Shown in pieces: positions 31,124 through 39,792 of a DNA stretch of 64,000 bases (positions are counted from its first letter, which is position 1; every line of letters begins with the position of its first letter). Source of the stretch: Kocuria flava (GTDB lineage Bacteria; Actinomycetota; Actinomycetes; Actinomycetales; Micrococcaceae). The DNA is taken from contig NZ_CP013254.1 of assembly GCF_001482365.1 (NCBI RefSeq), positions 1,922,001 through 1,986,000 on the forward strand, read 5' to 3'. Below the pieces are notes generated by a model that was not told the DNA's origin, did no database searches, and was given only the letters and a program-made list of their open reading frames with translations. The position numbers were made by a program, and so were the translations under genes.

Positions 31124-32980
31124 GTGTCCGAGTCTTTCCAGCACGGTTCCCGGGACGAGCGCGACGGCGGTGGCCCGCGGTCCGGCCGCTCCGGCTCGGA
31201 CGGCAGCTCCGGCCGCTCCGGCCGCTCCTCCGGTCCCCGGGACGGCCGCTCCGGCGGTCCGGGGCGCCGTGAGGGCCGCGGCGAACGTCCGTGGCGTGAC
31301 CGCGGTCCGCGCGAGGACGACCGCCGGGGCGGACCCGGCCGGAACGAGGAACGCAGGGGCGAGGGCCGTGGCGGCCACGGCGCCCGCCGCGAGGGCGGTG
31401 CTGCCGGTCAGGGCGGCCGGGACCGCCCGGGCGACCGGCGGGACGACCGGCGCGACGGCTACGGCGACCGGCGTGAGGACCGGGAGAGCCGTCCGTGGCG
31501 TGACCGCGGTCCGCGCGAGGACGACCGCCGTGGCGGACCCGGCCGGTGGGAGGACCGGCGCGGAGGAGCCGAGCGGCGGAACGACGACCGGCGCGGGGGT
31601 TTCGGTGAGCGTCGCGAGGGTGGTGCCGGGTCGCGTCAGGGCGGCCGGGACGATCGGCGCGGGGGTTACGGTGAGCGCCGCGAGGGTGGTGCCGGGCCGC
31701 GTCAGGGCGGCCGGGACGACCGGCGCGGCGGCTACGGCGACCGGCGTGAGGACCGGGGGGGCCGTCCGTGGCGCGAGCGCGGTCCGCGCGAGGACGACCG
31801 CCGGGGCGGACCCGGCCGGCGCGACGACCGGGCAGGGGAGCGCCGGGGCGGCTACGGCGACCGGCAGGACGCCCGCAGCGGCGGAGGACCCCGCCGGGAC
31901 GACCGGTGGGTCGGTGGCGGGCGGCGCGAGGACCACCGCGAGGACCGCTACGACGCCTCCACCCACCGGCACCGCGCCCCCGAGGTCGACGAGGACATCA
32001 CCGGCCGCGAGCTCGACAAGCCCACGCGGGCGCAGCTGGGCGCCCTGGAGCCCCGCAACGCCGAGGCCGTGGCCAAGCACCTCGTGATGGCCGGGCGCTA
32101 TCTGGAGGACGACCCGCAGCTCGCGCTCGAGCACGCCCAGGCCGCGGGCCGGCGGGGCGGGCGCATCGCCGCCGTACGGGAGGCCACGGCGATCGCCGCA
32201 TACGAGGCCGGAGACTGGGCGCTCGCGCTCAAGGAGCTGCGCACCTACCGGCGGATGACCGGCTCCCAGGAGCACCTGCCCCTCATGGTCGACTGCGAGC
32301 GGGCCCTCGGGCGCCCGGAGAAGGCCGTGGAGCTCGCGACCTCGGAGGCGGTGGCCGAGCTGGACGCCGCGGGCCGGGTCGAGCTGGCCATCGTCCTGGC
32401 CGGCATGCGCCGCGACCAGGGCGACGCCCAGGGGGCCGTGGACGCGCTGAGCATCCCCCAGCTGGACCGCAACCGGGGCTTCTCCTACAGCCCCCGCCTC
32501 TTCCGCGCGTACGCCGAGGCGCTGCGCGGGGTCGGCCGCGACCGCGAGGCCGTCGCGTGGGACCGTCAGGCGGTGGTCGCCGAGGCCGCTCTCGGCACGG
32601 GCCAGTTCGCCGAGCCGGAGATCGTGGACCTCGTCGGCGAGGAGCCGGAGGAGACGGGCGTCGAGCTGCCCGACGACGCCGCGGCCGGCGGCGAGCAGGC
32701 CTCCGGCGCGGGCGGTCCCGGCGAGCAGGCCGTCGTCGCCGAGACCGCTCCCGGCGGCACCGCCACGCAGGACCCGGACGACGGGGCCGAGGACGGGACC
32801 GAGGACGTGCTCGACGAGGGGACGGACGAGGAACCGGAGGACGACGACGAGCGCGGCGAGGACCTCGACCCGGACGACGAGGGCGAGGGCGGCCGGGAGG
32901 CCGACCTGGACCCCGACGACGACGAGGAGCTCGTCGCCGACGACGCGGACGGGGCACAGGAGGGGCCGGCGCGTGGCTGA
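31124..32980 (+). CDS. TPR-like protein with Arg/Gly/Asp-rich repetitive N-terminus and acidic tail
   Basis: I recognise this by position: a TPR-type protein precedes the HAD phosphatase and tlyA in M. tuberculosis too (Rv1691). The 618-residue protein has three parts. Residues 1-~285 are low complexity, built from repeats of DDRRGG, GERRE and GPREDDRRGGPGR. Residues ~290-480 are a helical repeat region with TPR-like pairs (AEAVAKHLVMAGRYLEDD, ALEHAQAAGRRGG, AIAAYEAGDWALALKELRTY). Residues ~500-618 are strongly acidic (DDEDGTED- and DPDDDEE-type runs). GTG 31124 has GAGGAG six bases upstream; the open frame continues far upstream but without coding signs. Function is unknown. The N-terminus resembles RNA-binding RGG regions in composition. 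Its stop overlaps the next gene by 8 bases. Confidence 0.85.
   Translation: MSESFQHGSRDERDGGGPRSGRSGSDGSSGRSGRSSGPRDGRSGGPGRREGRGERPWRDRGPREDDRRGGPGRNEERRGEGRGGHGARREGGAAGQGGRDRPGDRRDDRRDGYGDRREDRESRPWRDRGPREDDRRGGPGRWEDRRGGAERRNDDRRGGFGERREGGAGSRQGGRDDRRGGYGERREGGAGPRQGGRDDRRGGYGDRREDRGGRPWRERGPREDDRRGGPGRRDDRAGERRGGYGDRQDARSGGGPRRDDRWVGGGRREDHREDRYDASTHRHRAPEVDEDITGRELDKPTRAQLGALEPRNAEAVAKHLVMAGRYLEDDPQLALEHAQAAGRRGGRIAAVREATAIAAYEAGDWALALKELRTYRRMTGSQEHLPLMVDCERALGRPEKAVELATSEAVAELDAAGRVELAIVLAGMRRDQGDAQGAVDALSIPQLDRNRGFSYSPRLFRAYAEALRGVGRDREAVAWDRQAVVAEAALGTGQFAEPEIVDLVGEEPEETGVELPDDAAAGGEQASGAGGPGEQAVVAETAPGGTATQDPDDGAEDGTEDVLDEGTDEEPEDDDERGEDLDPDDEGEGGREADLDPDDDEELVADDADGAQEGPARG
31583..31748 (+). 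repeat. 66-bp tandem repeat inside the TPR protein gene
   Basis: 31583-31648 and 31649-31714 are two near-identical 66-base units coding for 22-residue repeats beginning DDRRGG(F/Y)GERREGGAG. A third partial unit follows. Differences are mostly silent. Confidence 0.85.
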
Positions 32981-33977
32981 GCGCCTCCTGGACCGCTTCG
33001 ACGCCGTGCTCAGCGACCTGGACGGCGTCGTCTACGCCGGTGACCACGCCGTGGCCGGGGCTCCCGCGACGCTGGCGCGCGTCGTCGCCGACGGGGTGCC
33101 GGTCGTCTACGTGACGAACAACGCCTCCCGGTCCGTCGGCGCGGTCGCCCGCCACCTCACGGACCTCGGCCTGCCGGCCTCGCCCGAGGCCGTGGTCAGC
33201 TCGGCGCAGGCCGGCGCGGAGCTGCTCGCGCAGCGGCTGTCGGCGGGCACGGCCGTGCTGGTCACGGGCGCCGCCGCGCTCGAGGAGGTGGTCGCCGGGG
33301 CCGGGCTGCGTCCGGTCCGCACCCAGGCCCAGGCCCCGCGCGCGGTCGTGCAGGGCCTGGACCCCGAGCTGCGGTGGGCGGACCTGGCGGAGGCCTCCTA
33401 CGTCCTGGCCGACCCGGACGTGCTGTGGATCGCCACCAACACGGACCTGACCATCCCCAAGGAGCGGGGCATGGCCCCGGGCAACGGCGCGCTCGTGGCC
33501 GCCGTGGCCACTGCCACCGGCCGCACCCCGGAGGTCGCCGGGAAGCCGGAGGCACCCATCTTCCGCACCGCCGCGCGACGGGTGGGCAGCACCCGTCCCG
33601 TCGTCGTGGGCGACCGCCTGGACACCGACGTGCTGGGCGGCAACCGGGCCGGTTTCACCACGGTCGCCGTGCTCACCGGCGTCGACACCCGCGAGAGCAT
33701 CCTGGCGGCGCGCACCGCCGAGCGCCCGGACCACGTCGTCGCGACCCTCGAGGCCCTGCTCGCGCCCTGTCCGGAGGTCGCGGCGGAGTCCTCCGCGGAC
33801 GGCCACCGCGCCGCGTGCGGAACGGCCCGCGCTGAGACCGACGGCGCGGTGCTGCGCGTCCACGGGGACCCCGATGACCTCGACGCCTGGCGGGCCGCCT
33901 GCGCGGCGTGGTGGGCGGCCCACCCGCAGACGGACGAGCCGCGCCGGCCCGAGCTGGTGTGGACGGGATCCCGGTGA
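32973..33977 (+). CDS. HAD-superfamily phosphatase, NagD-like (class IIA)
   Basis: This 334-residue cytoplasmic hydrolase has motif I FDAVLSDLDGVVY (nucleophile Asp at about 15), motif II VVYVTNNASRS, the KPEAPIFRTA lysine motif and motif III VVVGDRLDTDVLGGNRAGF. These place it among NagD / 4-nitrophenylphosphatase / phosphoglycolate phosphatase-like enzymes. In M. tuberculosis the ortholog at this position (Rv1692) was described as a glycerol-3-phosphate phosphatase; that activity is inferred here. A ~60-residue C-terminal extension follows the HAD core. GTG 32973 overlaps the TPR gene by 8 bases. Confidence 0.9.
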   Translation: MAERLLDRFDAVLSDLDGVVYAGDHAVAGAPATLARVVADGVPVVYVTNNASRSVGAVARHLTDLGLPASPEAVVSSAQAGAELLAQRLSAGTAVLVTGAAALEEVVAGAGLRPVRTQAQAPRAVVQGLDPELRWADLAEASYVLADPDVLWIATNTDLTIPKERGMAPGNGALVAAVATATGRTPEVAGKPEAPIFRTAARRVGSTRPVVVGDRLDTDVLGGNRAGFTTVAVLTGVDTRESILAARTAERPDHVVATLEALLAPCPEVAAESSADGHRAACGTARAETDGAVLRVHGDPDDLDAWRAACAAWWAAHPQTDEPRRPELVWTGSR

Positions 33978-34228
33978 CGCAGGGGGAGGACGCGGGGAGC
34001 CCCGCACCGGACCCCGCCCCGGACGGGACCGCCCCGCCCCCGACGGGGCATCCCGAGGTGGACGCCGCGCTCGCGCCGGTGGCCGAGCTCGCCACGACCC
34101 CGCTCGAGGAGCACGCCGAGCTCTACGAGACCGTGCACGCCCGGCTGAGCGCGGCCCTGGAGGCCGAGCCCGGGGCCGTGCCCGCAGCCCTGCGCCCCGA
34201 GGCCCCGGAGCAGGACGCGGGGCCGTGA
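33974..34228 (+). CDS. Small conserved protein between HAD phosphatase and tlyA
   Basis: This 84-residue protein starts with a Pro/Asp/Ala-rich stretch. The likely conserved part is HPEVDAALAPVAELATTPL and EEHAELYETVHARLSAAL, which looks like a helical hairpin. A small protein also occupies this position in M. tuberculosis (Rv1693). The GTG overlaps the HAD stop (GTGA) and its own stop overlaps tlyA (GTGA), so it is translationally locked into the operon. No function is known to me. Confidence 0.8.
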   Translation: MTQGEDAGSPAPDPAPDGTAPPPTGHPEVDAALAPVAELATTPLEEHAELYETVHARLSAALEAEPGAVPAALRPEAPEQDAGP

Positions 34229-34986
34229 GCGCACGCCTCGACCAGGAGCTGACCTCCCGGGGCCTGGCCCGCTCGCGGACCGTGGCCGCGCGGTGGATCG
34301 CCGGGGGACGCGTCGCCGTGAACGGGACCGTGGCGCGCAAGCCCTCCGCCCGGGTCGGTCCCGGGGACCGCCTCGAGGTGCGCCCCGCCGAGGTCCCGGA
34401 CTACGTCAGCCGCGCCGGGCACAAGCTCGCCGGGGCGCTCGAGGCGTTCCGCGAGGTCGTGGTCGCCGGGCGGCGCTGCCTGGACGCGGGGGCCTCGACG
34501 GGCGGCTTCACCGACGTGCTGCTGCGCGCCGGGGCGCGCGAGGTGCTCGCGGTCGACGTCGGCCACGACCAGCTGGATCCCGGGCTGCGCGCCGACCCGC
34601 GGGTCCGGGTCCACGAGGGCCTCAACGTGCGGGGTCTGCGCCCCGAGGACGTCGGCGGGCCCGCCGAGCTGACCGTGTGCGACCTCTCCTTCATCTCCCT
34701 GACCCTGGTGGTGGGCCCGCTCGCGGCGGCCACGGTCCCCGGCGGCGACCTGCTGCTGATGGTCAAGCCCCAGTTCGAGGTCGGCGCGGACCGGCTCGCG
34801 CGCACCGGTGTGGTCACCTCCGAGGCCGAGCGGGCCCGGGCGGTGGAGGCGGTCGCCTCGGCGGCCCGCGCGCACGGGCTCGAGGTGCTCGGCCGGCGGC
34901 GCAGCCCGCTGCCCGGCCAGGACGGCAACCACGAGTTCTTCCTGTGGTGCCGCCGGCCCGGGACCACCGCGGCGGGAACCTGCTGA
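34225..34986 (+). CDS. tlyA: 16S/23S rRNA 2'-O-methyltransferase TlyA
   Basis: TlyA methylates ribose at C1409 of 16S and C1920 of 23S rRNA in mycobacteria; loss gives capreomycin resistance there. The 253-residue protein has an N-terminal S4 domain (about 1-60) and an FtsJ-type SAM methyltransferase domain with LDAGASTGGFTDVLLRAGA (about 86-100). The K-D-K-E catalytic residues are visible in AGHKLAGAL, VCDLSFIS, LLMVKPQFEVG and GNHEFFL. It overlaps the upstream small gene by 4 bases. Family members have also been called haemolysins, but the methyltransferase role is the established one. Confidence 0.93.
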   Translation: MSARLDQELTSRGLARSRTVAARWIAGGRVAVNGTVARKPSARVGPGDRLEVRPAEVPDYVSRAGHKLAGALEAFREVVVAGRRCLDAGASTGGFTDVLLRAGAREVLAVDVGHDQLDPGLRADPRVRVHEGLNVRGLRPEDVGGPAELTVCDLSFISLTLVVGPLAAATVPGGDLLLMVKPQFEVGADRLARTGVVTSEAERARAVEAVASAARAHGLEVLGRRRSPLPGQDGNHEFFLWCRRPGTTAAGTC

Positions 34987-35003
34987 GAGTCCGCGGGCTC
35001 GCG

Positions 35004-35009
35004 TAGGGT
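35004..35009 (+). promoter_or_regulatory. Putative -10 box of nadK-recN
   Basis: TAGGGT lies about 75 bases before the nadK GTG, in the only sizeable gap of the tlyA-recN run. No -35 is clear. Confidence 0.4.
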
Positions 35010-35081
35010 GGAGCACGGTCCCCGCCGCCGGGGCACCGTGGCCAGCCACCCCGAACCCACCAGTGGAGGACGTGAGGACCC

Positions 35082-36131
35082 GTGAGCAGGAAGATTCTGG
35101 TCATGGCCCACATGGGCCGGCAGGAGGCCAAGGACGCCGCGCGCGACTCGTGCCGCCAGCTGCACGACGCAGGGCTCGTCCCGGTGCTCTCCCGGGCCGA
35201 CCTCGACGCCCTCCAGGAGGACATCGAGCCGCTGGCCCCCGTGGAGGTCCTGGAGGAGGACGTCTCCCTGCGGCAGATCGAGCTCGTGATGGTCCTCGGC
35301 GGGGACGGGTCGATCCTGCGCGCCGCCGAGCTCGTGCGCCGCGTGGACACCCCGCTGCTCGGGGTGAACCTGGGCCACGTGGGGTTCCTCGCCGAGAGCG
35401 AGCGCTCGGACCTGGCCGGGACGGTCGAGGCCGTCGTCGACGGCCGCTACACCGTCGAGCAGCGCATGGCCATCGACGTCACCGTGTGGCAGGGCGAGCA
35501 CAAGGTGCTGCACACCTGGGCCCTCAACGAGGCCTCGGTGGAGAAGGGCAACCGGGAGAAGATGATCGAGGTGGTCGTCGAGGTCGACCGCCGGCCCCTG
35601 AGCACCTTCGGCTGCGACGGCGTGGTCCTGGCGACCCCCACCGGCTCCACCGCCTACGCCTTCTCCGCCGGCGGGCCGGTCGTGTGGCCCGAGGTGGAGG
35701 CGCTGCTCATGGTGCCGCTGAGCGCCCACGCCCTGTTCTCCCGGCCGCTGGTGATCTCCCCGAACTCCATGATGGCCGTGGAGGTGCTCACCCGCACCGA
35801 CACCCGGGGGGTGCTGTGGTGCGACGGCCGGCGGACCACCGAGCTGCCGCCGGGGTCCCGGATCGAGGTCGTGCGCTCCCCGCGCGCCGTCAACCTCGCC
35901 CGCATGCACCGCACCCCGTTCTCCGAGCGGCTCGTGCGCAAGTTCGAGCTGCCCACCACGGGCTGGCGCGGACCCGTGCCCCCCGAGGAGGCCGCCGCGG
36001 CGCGCACCGCCGCGCTGCCCACGGTCGCCGCCGAGCCCCCGGCCCACGCCGGCGTGGGCCGGGAGATGCCCTATCCCGCGGACTCCGACGTCCCCGGTCC
36101 CGCCCCGTCCTCCGGGGGGCCCGGGGCATGA
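35082..36131 (+). CDS. nadK: NAD kinase
   Basis: NadK makes NADP from NAD using ATP or polyphosphate. The 349-residue protein carries VLGGDGSILRAAE (about 71-83), LGHVGFLAE, ALNEASVEKG and the signature DGVVLATPTGSTAYAFSAGGP. The last ~55 residues are an Ala/Pro-rich tail beyond the usual ~300-residue core. GTG 35082 has a GAGG site upstream. Its stop overlaps recN (ATGA). nadK-recN adjacency is widely conserved. Confidence 0.94.
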   Translation: MSRKILVMAHMGRQEAKDAARDSCRQLHDAGLVPVLSRADLDALQEDIEPLAPVEVLEEDVSLRQIELVMVLGGDGSILRAAELVRRVDTPLLGVNLGHVGFLAESERSDLAGTVEAVVDGRYTVEQRMAIDVTVWQGEHKVLHTWALNEASVEKGNREKMIEVVVEVDRRPLSTFGCDGVVLATPTGSTAYAFSAGGPVVWPEVEALLMVPLSAHALFSRPLVISPNSMMAVEVLTRTDTRGVLWCDGRRTTELPPGSRIEVVRSPRAVNLARMHRTPFSERLVRKFELPTTGWRGPVPPEEAAAARTAALPTVAAEPPAHAGVGREMPYPADSDVPGPAPSSGGPGA

Positions 36132-37933
36132 TCGAGGAGATCCGCATCCACGACCTCGGCGTCATCACCGACGCCGTGCTGCCCCTCGGGCCGGGCCTGA
36201 GCATCCTCTCCGGCGAGACCGGGGCCGGCAAGACCATGGTCGTCACCGCGCTGGGGATGCTGCTCGGCAACCGCTCCGACGCCGGCGCGGTGCGCGCCGG
36301 GGCCCCCCGCGCCGTCGCCGAGGCCGTCGTGCGCGTGGCCGGCGGGCACCCCGCGGCGGCACTCGTCGAGGACGCCGGCGGGGCCGTGGACGTCGAGACG
36401 GTCGGCGCGCACGAGGAGGCCCTCGTCACCCTGGCCCGCACCGTGACCGCCGAGGGCCGCAGCCGCGCCCACGTGGGCGGGCGCTCGGCGCCCGTAGGGA
36501 CCCTCTCGGCCGTGGGCCAGACGCTCGTGGCCGTGCACGGCCAGTCCGACCAGCTGCGCCTGAGGTCCCCGGCCGCCCAGCGCCACGCCCTCGACCAGTA
36601 CGCGGGGGAGGAGCTGGCCGCGGACCTCGCCCGCTACCGGGGCCTGCTGGGCGAGTACCGCACCGCGCAGCAGCAGCTGCGCGAGGTCACCGAGCACGGC
36701 CGGGAGCGGGCGCTGGAGGCGCAGACCCTGCAGGGGGCGCTCGAGGAGATCGACGCCGTGGACCCCCAGCCGGGCGAGGACGAGCGGCTGGACCAGGAGA
36801 GCCAGCGGCTGACCAACCTCGAGCAGCTGCGCGCCGCCGCGCTGACCGCCCACACCGCCCTGAGCGGCGGCGAGTTCGCCGAGGGCGACGCCGCCGACGC
36901 GACCGCCCTGATCGCCGCCGCCCAACGGGCCCTCGAGCAGGAGGCGGCCGCCGACCGCGAGCTCGAGGAGCTCGCCGCCCGGGTCGCCGAGCTCAGCGTG
37001 CTCGTCACCGACGTCGCCGCCGACCTCTCCGGCTACGCCTCCGGGCTCGACGACGAGGGCCCGGCCCGCCTCGCCGAGGTCGAGGCCCGCCGCGCCAGGC
37101 TCAAGACGCTGACGCGCAAGTACGGGGCCACGGTCGACGAGGTCCTCGAGTGGGCGGACCGGTCCCGGCAGCGCCTCGACGAGCTCACGGACGACCCCGC
37201 CCGCGAGGAGGAGCTGCGCGCCCGGCTCGAGCAGCTGCGCACCGGGCTGGCCGAGCTCGCGGACCGGATGACCCGGCGCCGCCGTGAGGCCGCCGAGCGG
37301 CTCTCGGCGGCCGTCAGCGAGGAGCTCACGGCGCTCGCGATGCCCAACGCGTCCCTGGTCATCGAGGTCGAGCCCGTCGAGGAGTTCACCGCCCACGGCC
37401 GTGACGAGATCTCGTTCCTGCTCCGCCCGCACGCCGCGGCGACCCCCCGGCCCCTGGGCAAGGGCGCCTCCGGCGGTGAGCTCTCCCGCCTGATGCTGGC
37501 CATCGAGGTGGTCCTGGCCGCCGTGGACCCCGTGCCCACGTTCGTCTTCGACGAGGTCGACTCCGGGGTGGGCGGCAAGGCCGCCGTCGAGATCGGGCGC
37601 CGGCTGAAGATGCTCGCCCAGCACGTCCAGGTGCTCGTCGTCACCCACCTGCCCCAGGTCGCGGCCTTCGCCGACCAGCACGTGCTCGTGACCAAGAGCG
37701 GCGACGCCACGGTCAGCGACGTGCGCGTGCTCGACGAGGAGGAGCGGGTCGTGGAGCTCGCCCGCATGCTCGCCGGGCACGAGGACTCGGCCGCCGCCCG
37801 GGAGCACGCCCGCGAGCTCGTGCGCGGCGCCGCGCTCGAGCCGGCCGGCGGCACCGGGGCGGACCCCGGCCGCCCGGGCGGGGAGCGTGCCCCGCGGGGC
37901 GACCGGCCCGGCGGCGCCCGCTCCGCGCGGTGA
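36128..37933 (+). CDS. recN: DNA repair protein RecN
   Basis: RecN is an SMC-like ATPase that acts at DNA double-strand breaks. The 601-residue protein has an N-terminal Walker A GETGAGKTMVV (about 31-41), a long coiled-coil middle (about 160-400, rich in Leu/Glu/Arg heptads), and the C-terminal ABC signature KGASGGELSRLMLAIE plus Walker B TFVFDEVDSGVGG (about 470-482) with the THLPQVAAFADQH switch. A ~40-residue Gly/Pro/Arg-rich tail is extra. The ATG overlaps nadK by 4 bases. Confidence 0.95.
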   Translation: MIEEIRIHDLGVITDAVLPLGPGLSILSGETGAGKTMVVTALGMLLGNRSDAGAVRAGAPRAVAEAVVRVAGGHPAAALVEDAGGAVDVETVGAHEEALVTLARTVTAEGRSRAHVGGRSAPVGTLSAVGQTLVAVHGQSDQLRLRSPAAQRHALDQYAGEELAADLARYRGLLGEYRTAQQQLREVTEHGRERALEAQTLQGALEEIDAVDPQPGEDERLDQESQRLTNLEQLRAAALTAHTALSGGEFAEGDAADATALIAAAQRALEQEAAADRELEELAARVAELSVLVTDVAADLSGYASGLDDEGPARLAEVEARRARLKTLTRKYGATVDEVLEWADRSRQRLDELTDDPAREEELRARLEQLRTGLAELADRMTRRRREAAERLSAAVSEELTALAMPNASLVIEVEPVEEFTAHGRDEISFLLRPHAAATPRPLGKGASGGELSRLMLAIEVVLAAVDPVPTFVFDEVDSGVGGKAAVEIGRRLKMLAQHVQVLVVTHLPQVAAFADQHVLVTKSGDATVSDVRVLDEEERVVELARMLAGHEDSAAAREHARELVRGAALEPAGGTGADPGRPGGERAPRGDRPGGARSAR

Positions 37934-37969
37934 CCTGACGCACTGACCCCCAGGCCGAGGAGGCAAAGA

Positions 37970-39694
37970 ATGCTAGGCTCGAATTCCGTGGTGAATGCAA
38001 ACGAAGCCGCCCCCGGGGCCGGCGCACAGCAGACCGAACGCACGCGACCGGAGAAGGTCACCCGCCAGATCTTCGTTACGGGAGGTGTGGCCTCCTCGCT
38101 CGGCAAGGGACTCACCGCCTCCTCCCTGGGGATGCTCCTGCGGGCGCGCGGGCTGTCCGTGACGATGCAGAAGCTGGACCCCTACCTCAACGTGGACCCG
38201 GGCACCATGAACCCGTTCCAGCACGGCGAGGTCTTCGTCACCGACGACGGCGCCGAGACGGACCTGGACATCGGCCACTACGAGCGGTTCCTCGACGAGA
38301 ACCTGGACGCCTCCGCCAACGTGACCACGGGCCAGGTCTACTCCACGGTCATCGCCAAGGAGCGCCGCGGCGAGTACCTCGGGGACACCGTGCAGGTCAT
38401 CCCGCACATCACCGACGAGCTCAAGAACCGGATGCGCCGCCGCGCCGAGGGCGAGGACCGACCGGACATCATCATCACCGAGATCGGCGGCACGGTCGGG
38501 GACATCGAGTCCCAGCCCTTCCTCGAGGCGGCCCGCCAGGTCCGCCAGGACGTGGGCCGGCGCAACGTGTTCTACCTGCACGTCTCCCTCATCCCGTACA
38601 TCGGCCCCTCCGGGGAGCTGAAGACCAAGCCCACCCAGCACTCCGTGGCCGCGCTGCGCGGGCTGGGCATCCAGCCCGACGCCCTCGTGCTGCGCTCGGA
38701 CCGGCAGGTCCCCGACGCGATGCTGCGCAAGATCGGCAACGCCTGCGACGTCGACCACGACGCCGTCATCTCCTGCCCGGACGCCCCGAGCATCTACGAC
38801 ATCCCCACGACCCTGCACTCCCAGGGCCTGGACACCTACATCCTGGACTACCTGGGCCTGGACTACCGCGACGCCGATCTCGCCCAGTGGGAGCGGCTGC
38901 TGCACGCGGTGCACGAGCCCTCGCACTTCGTGACCGTGGCCATGGTCGGCAAGTACATCGACCTGCCCGACGCCTACCTGTCGGTCTCCGAGGCGCTGCG
39001 GGCCGGCGGCTTCGCCAACGACGCCCGCGTGAAGATCAAGTGGGTCGCCTCCGACCTGTGCGAGACCCCCGAGGGCGCCGAGCGAGAGCTCGGCGACGTC
39101 GACGCGATCTGCATCCCCGGCGGCTTCGGCATCCGCGGCATCGAGGGCAAGCTCGGCGCCCTGAGCTACGCCCGCCGCCACCGCATCCCCGCCCTCGGGC
39201 TGTGCCTGGGCATGCAGTGCATGGTCATCGAGTTCGCCCGCACCGACCTCGGCCTCGCCGATGCGTCCTCGACCGAGTTCGAGCCGGAGACGGCGCACCC
39301 GGTGATCGCCACGATGGACGAGCAGAAGCAGTTCGTCGAGGGCGGCGGGGACCTCGGCGGCACGATGCGCCTGGGCCTCTACGAGGCCCGCCTGGCCGAG
39401 GGCTCCGTGGTCGCCGGGACCTACGGCTCCACCAGCGTCCAGGAGCGCCACCGGCACCGCTACGAGGTCAACAACGAGTACCGGGAGCGCCTCGAGCAGG
39501 CGGGCCTGGTGCTCTCCGGGACCTCGCCGGCCGGCACGCTCGTGGAGTTCGTGGAGCTGCCCCGCGAGGAGCACCCCTACTACGTGGGCACCCAGGCGCA
39601 CCCCGAGCTGATGTCGCGCCCGACCCGCCCGCACCCGCTGTTCGACGGCCTCGTGAAGGCCGCGCTCGAGCGCCGGGAGGCCGTGGGCCGCTGA
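37970..39694 (+). CDS. pyrG: CTP synthase
   Basis: PyrG aminates UTP to CTP using glutamine and ATP. The protein (574 residues from ATG 37970) has the synthetase domain with IFVTGGVASSLGKGLTASSLG, PYLNVDPGTMNPFQHGEVFVTDDGAE and EIGGTVGDIESQPFLEA. The glutamine amidotransferase domain has the nucleophile in GLCLGMQCMV (Cys at about 412) and QAHPELMSRP near the end. The start is uncertain: ATG 37970 has a strong GAGGAGG six bases upstream, but an extended -10 box TGCTAGGCT (37971-37979) lies 8 bases before an in-frame GTG at 37988, which would make a leaderless start. The N-terminal ~28 residues are poorly conserved in either case. Confidence 0.95.
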   Translation: MLGSNSVVNANEAAPGAGAQQTERTRPEKVTRQIFVTGGVASSLGKGLTASSLGMLLRARGLSVTMQKLDPYLNVDPGTMNPFQHGEVFVTDDGAETDLDIGHYERFLDENLDASANVTTGQVYSTVIAKERRGEYLGDTVQVIPHITDELKNRMRRRAEGEDRPDIIITEIGGTVGDIESQPFLEAARQVRQDVGRRNVFYLHVSLIPYIGPSGELKTKPTQHSVAALRGLGIQPDALVLRSDRQVPDAMLRKIGNACDVDHDAVISCPDAPSIYDIPTTLHSQGLDTYILDYLGLDYRDADLAQWERLLHAVHEPSHFVTVAMVGKYIDLPDAYLSVSEALRAGGFANDARVKIKWVASDLCETPEGAERELGDVDAICIPGGFGIRGIEGKLGALSYARRHRIPALGLCLGMQCMVIEFARTDLGLADASSTEFEPETAHPVIATMDEQKQFVEGGGDLGGTMRLGLYEARLAEGSVVAGTYGSTSVQERHRHRYEVNNEYRERLEQAGLVLSGTSPAGTLVEFVELPREEHPYYVGTQAHPELMSRPTRPHPLFDGLVKAALERREAVGR

Positions 39695-39723
39695 GCCCGG
39701 GCCCGTCCCCGCACGGGCACCCC

Positions 39724-39762
39724 GCGCAGGCGCCGCGTCCCGGCAGGGACCGGCGCCTGCGC
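39724..39762 (+). terminator. Terminator after pyrG
   Basis: A 12-bp stem (39724-39735 against 39751-39762) is continued by a 5-bp inner stem around a GGCA loop, with one bulged base. It lies 30 bases after pyrG and 30 before the NUDIX gene. Confidence 0.72.
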
Positions 39763-39792
39763 CGTCCCCGCACCGACCACCGGAAGGACCCC

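Noticed and set aside
31124..31930. CRISPR array or DNA satellite at the repetitive region
   Set aside because: Repeats are in frame, adjacent without spacers and encode a continuous protein; no cas genes are present.
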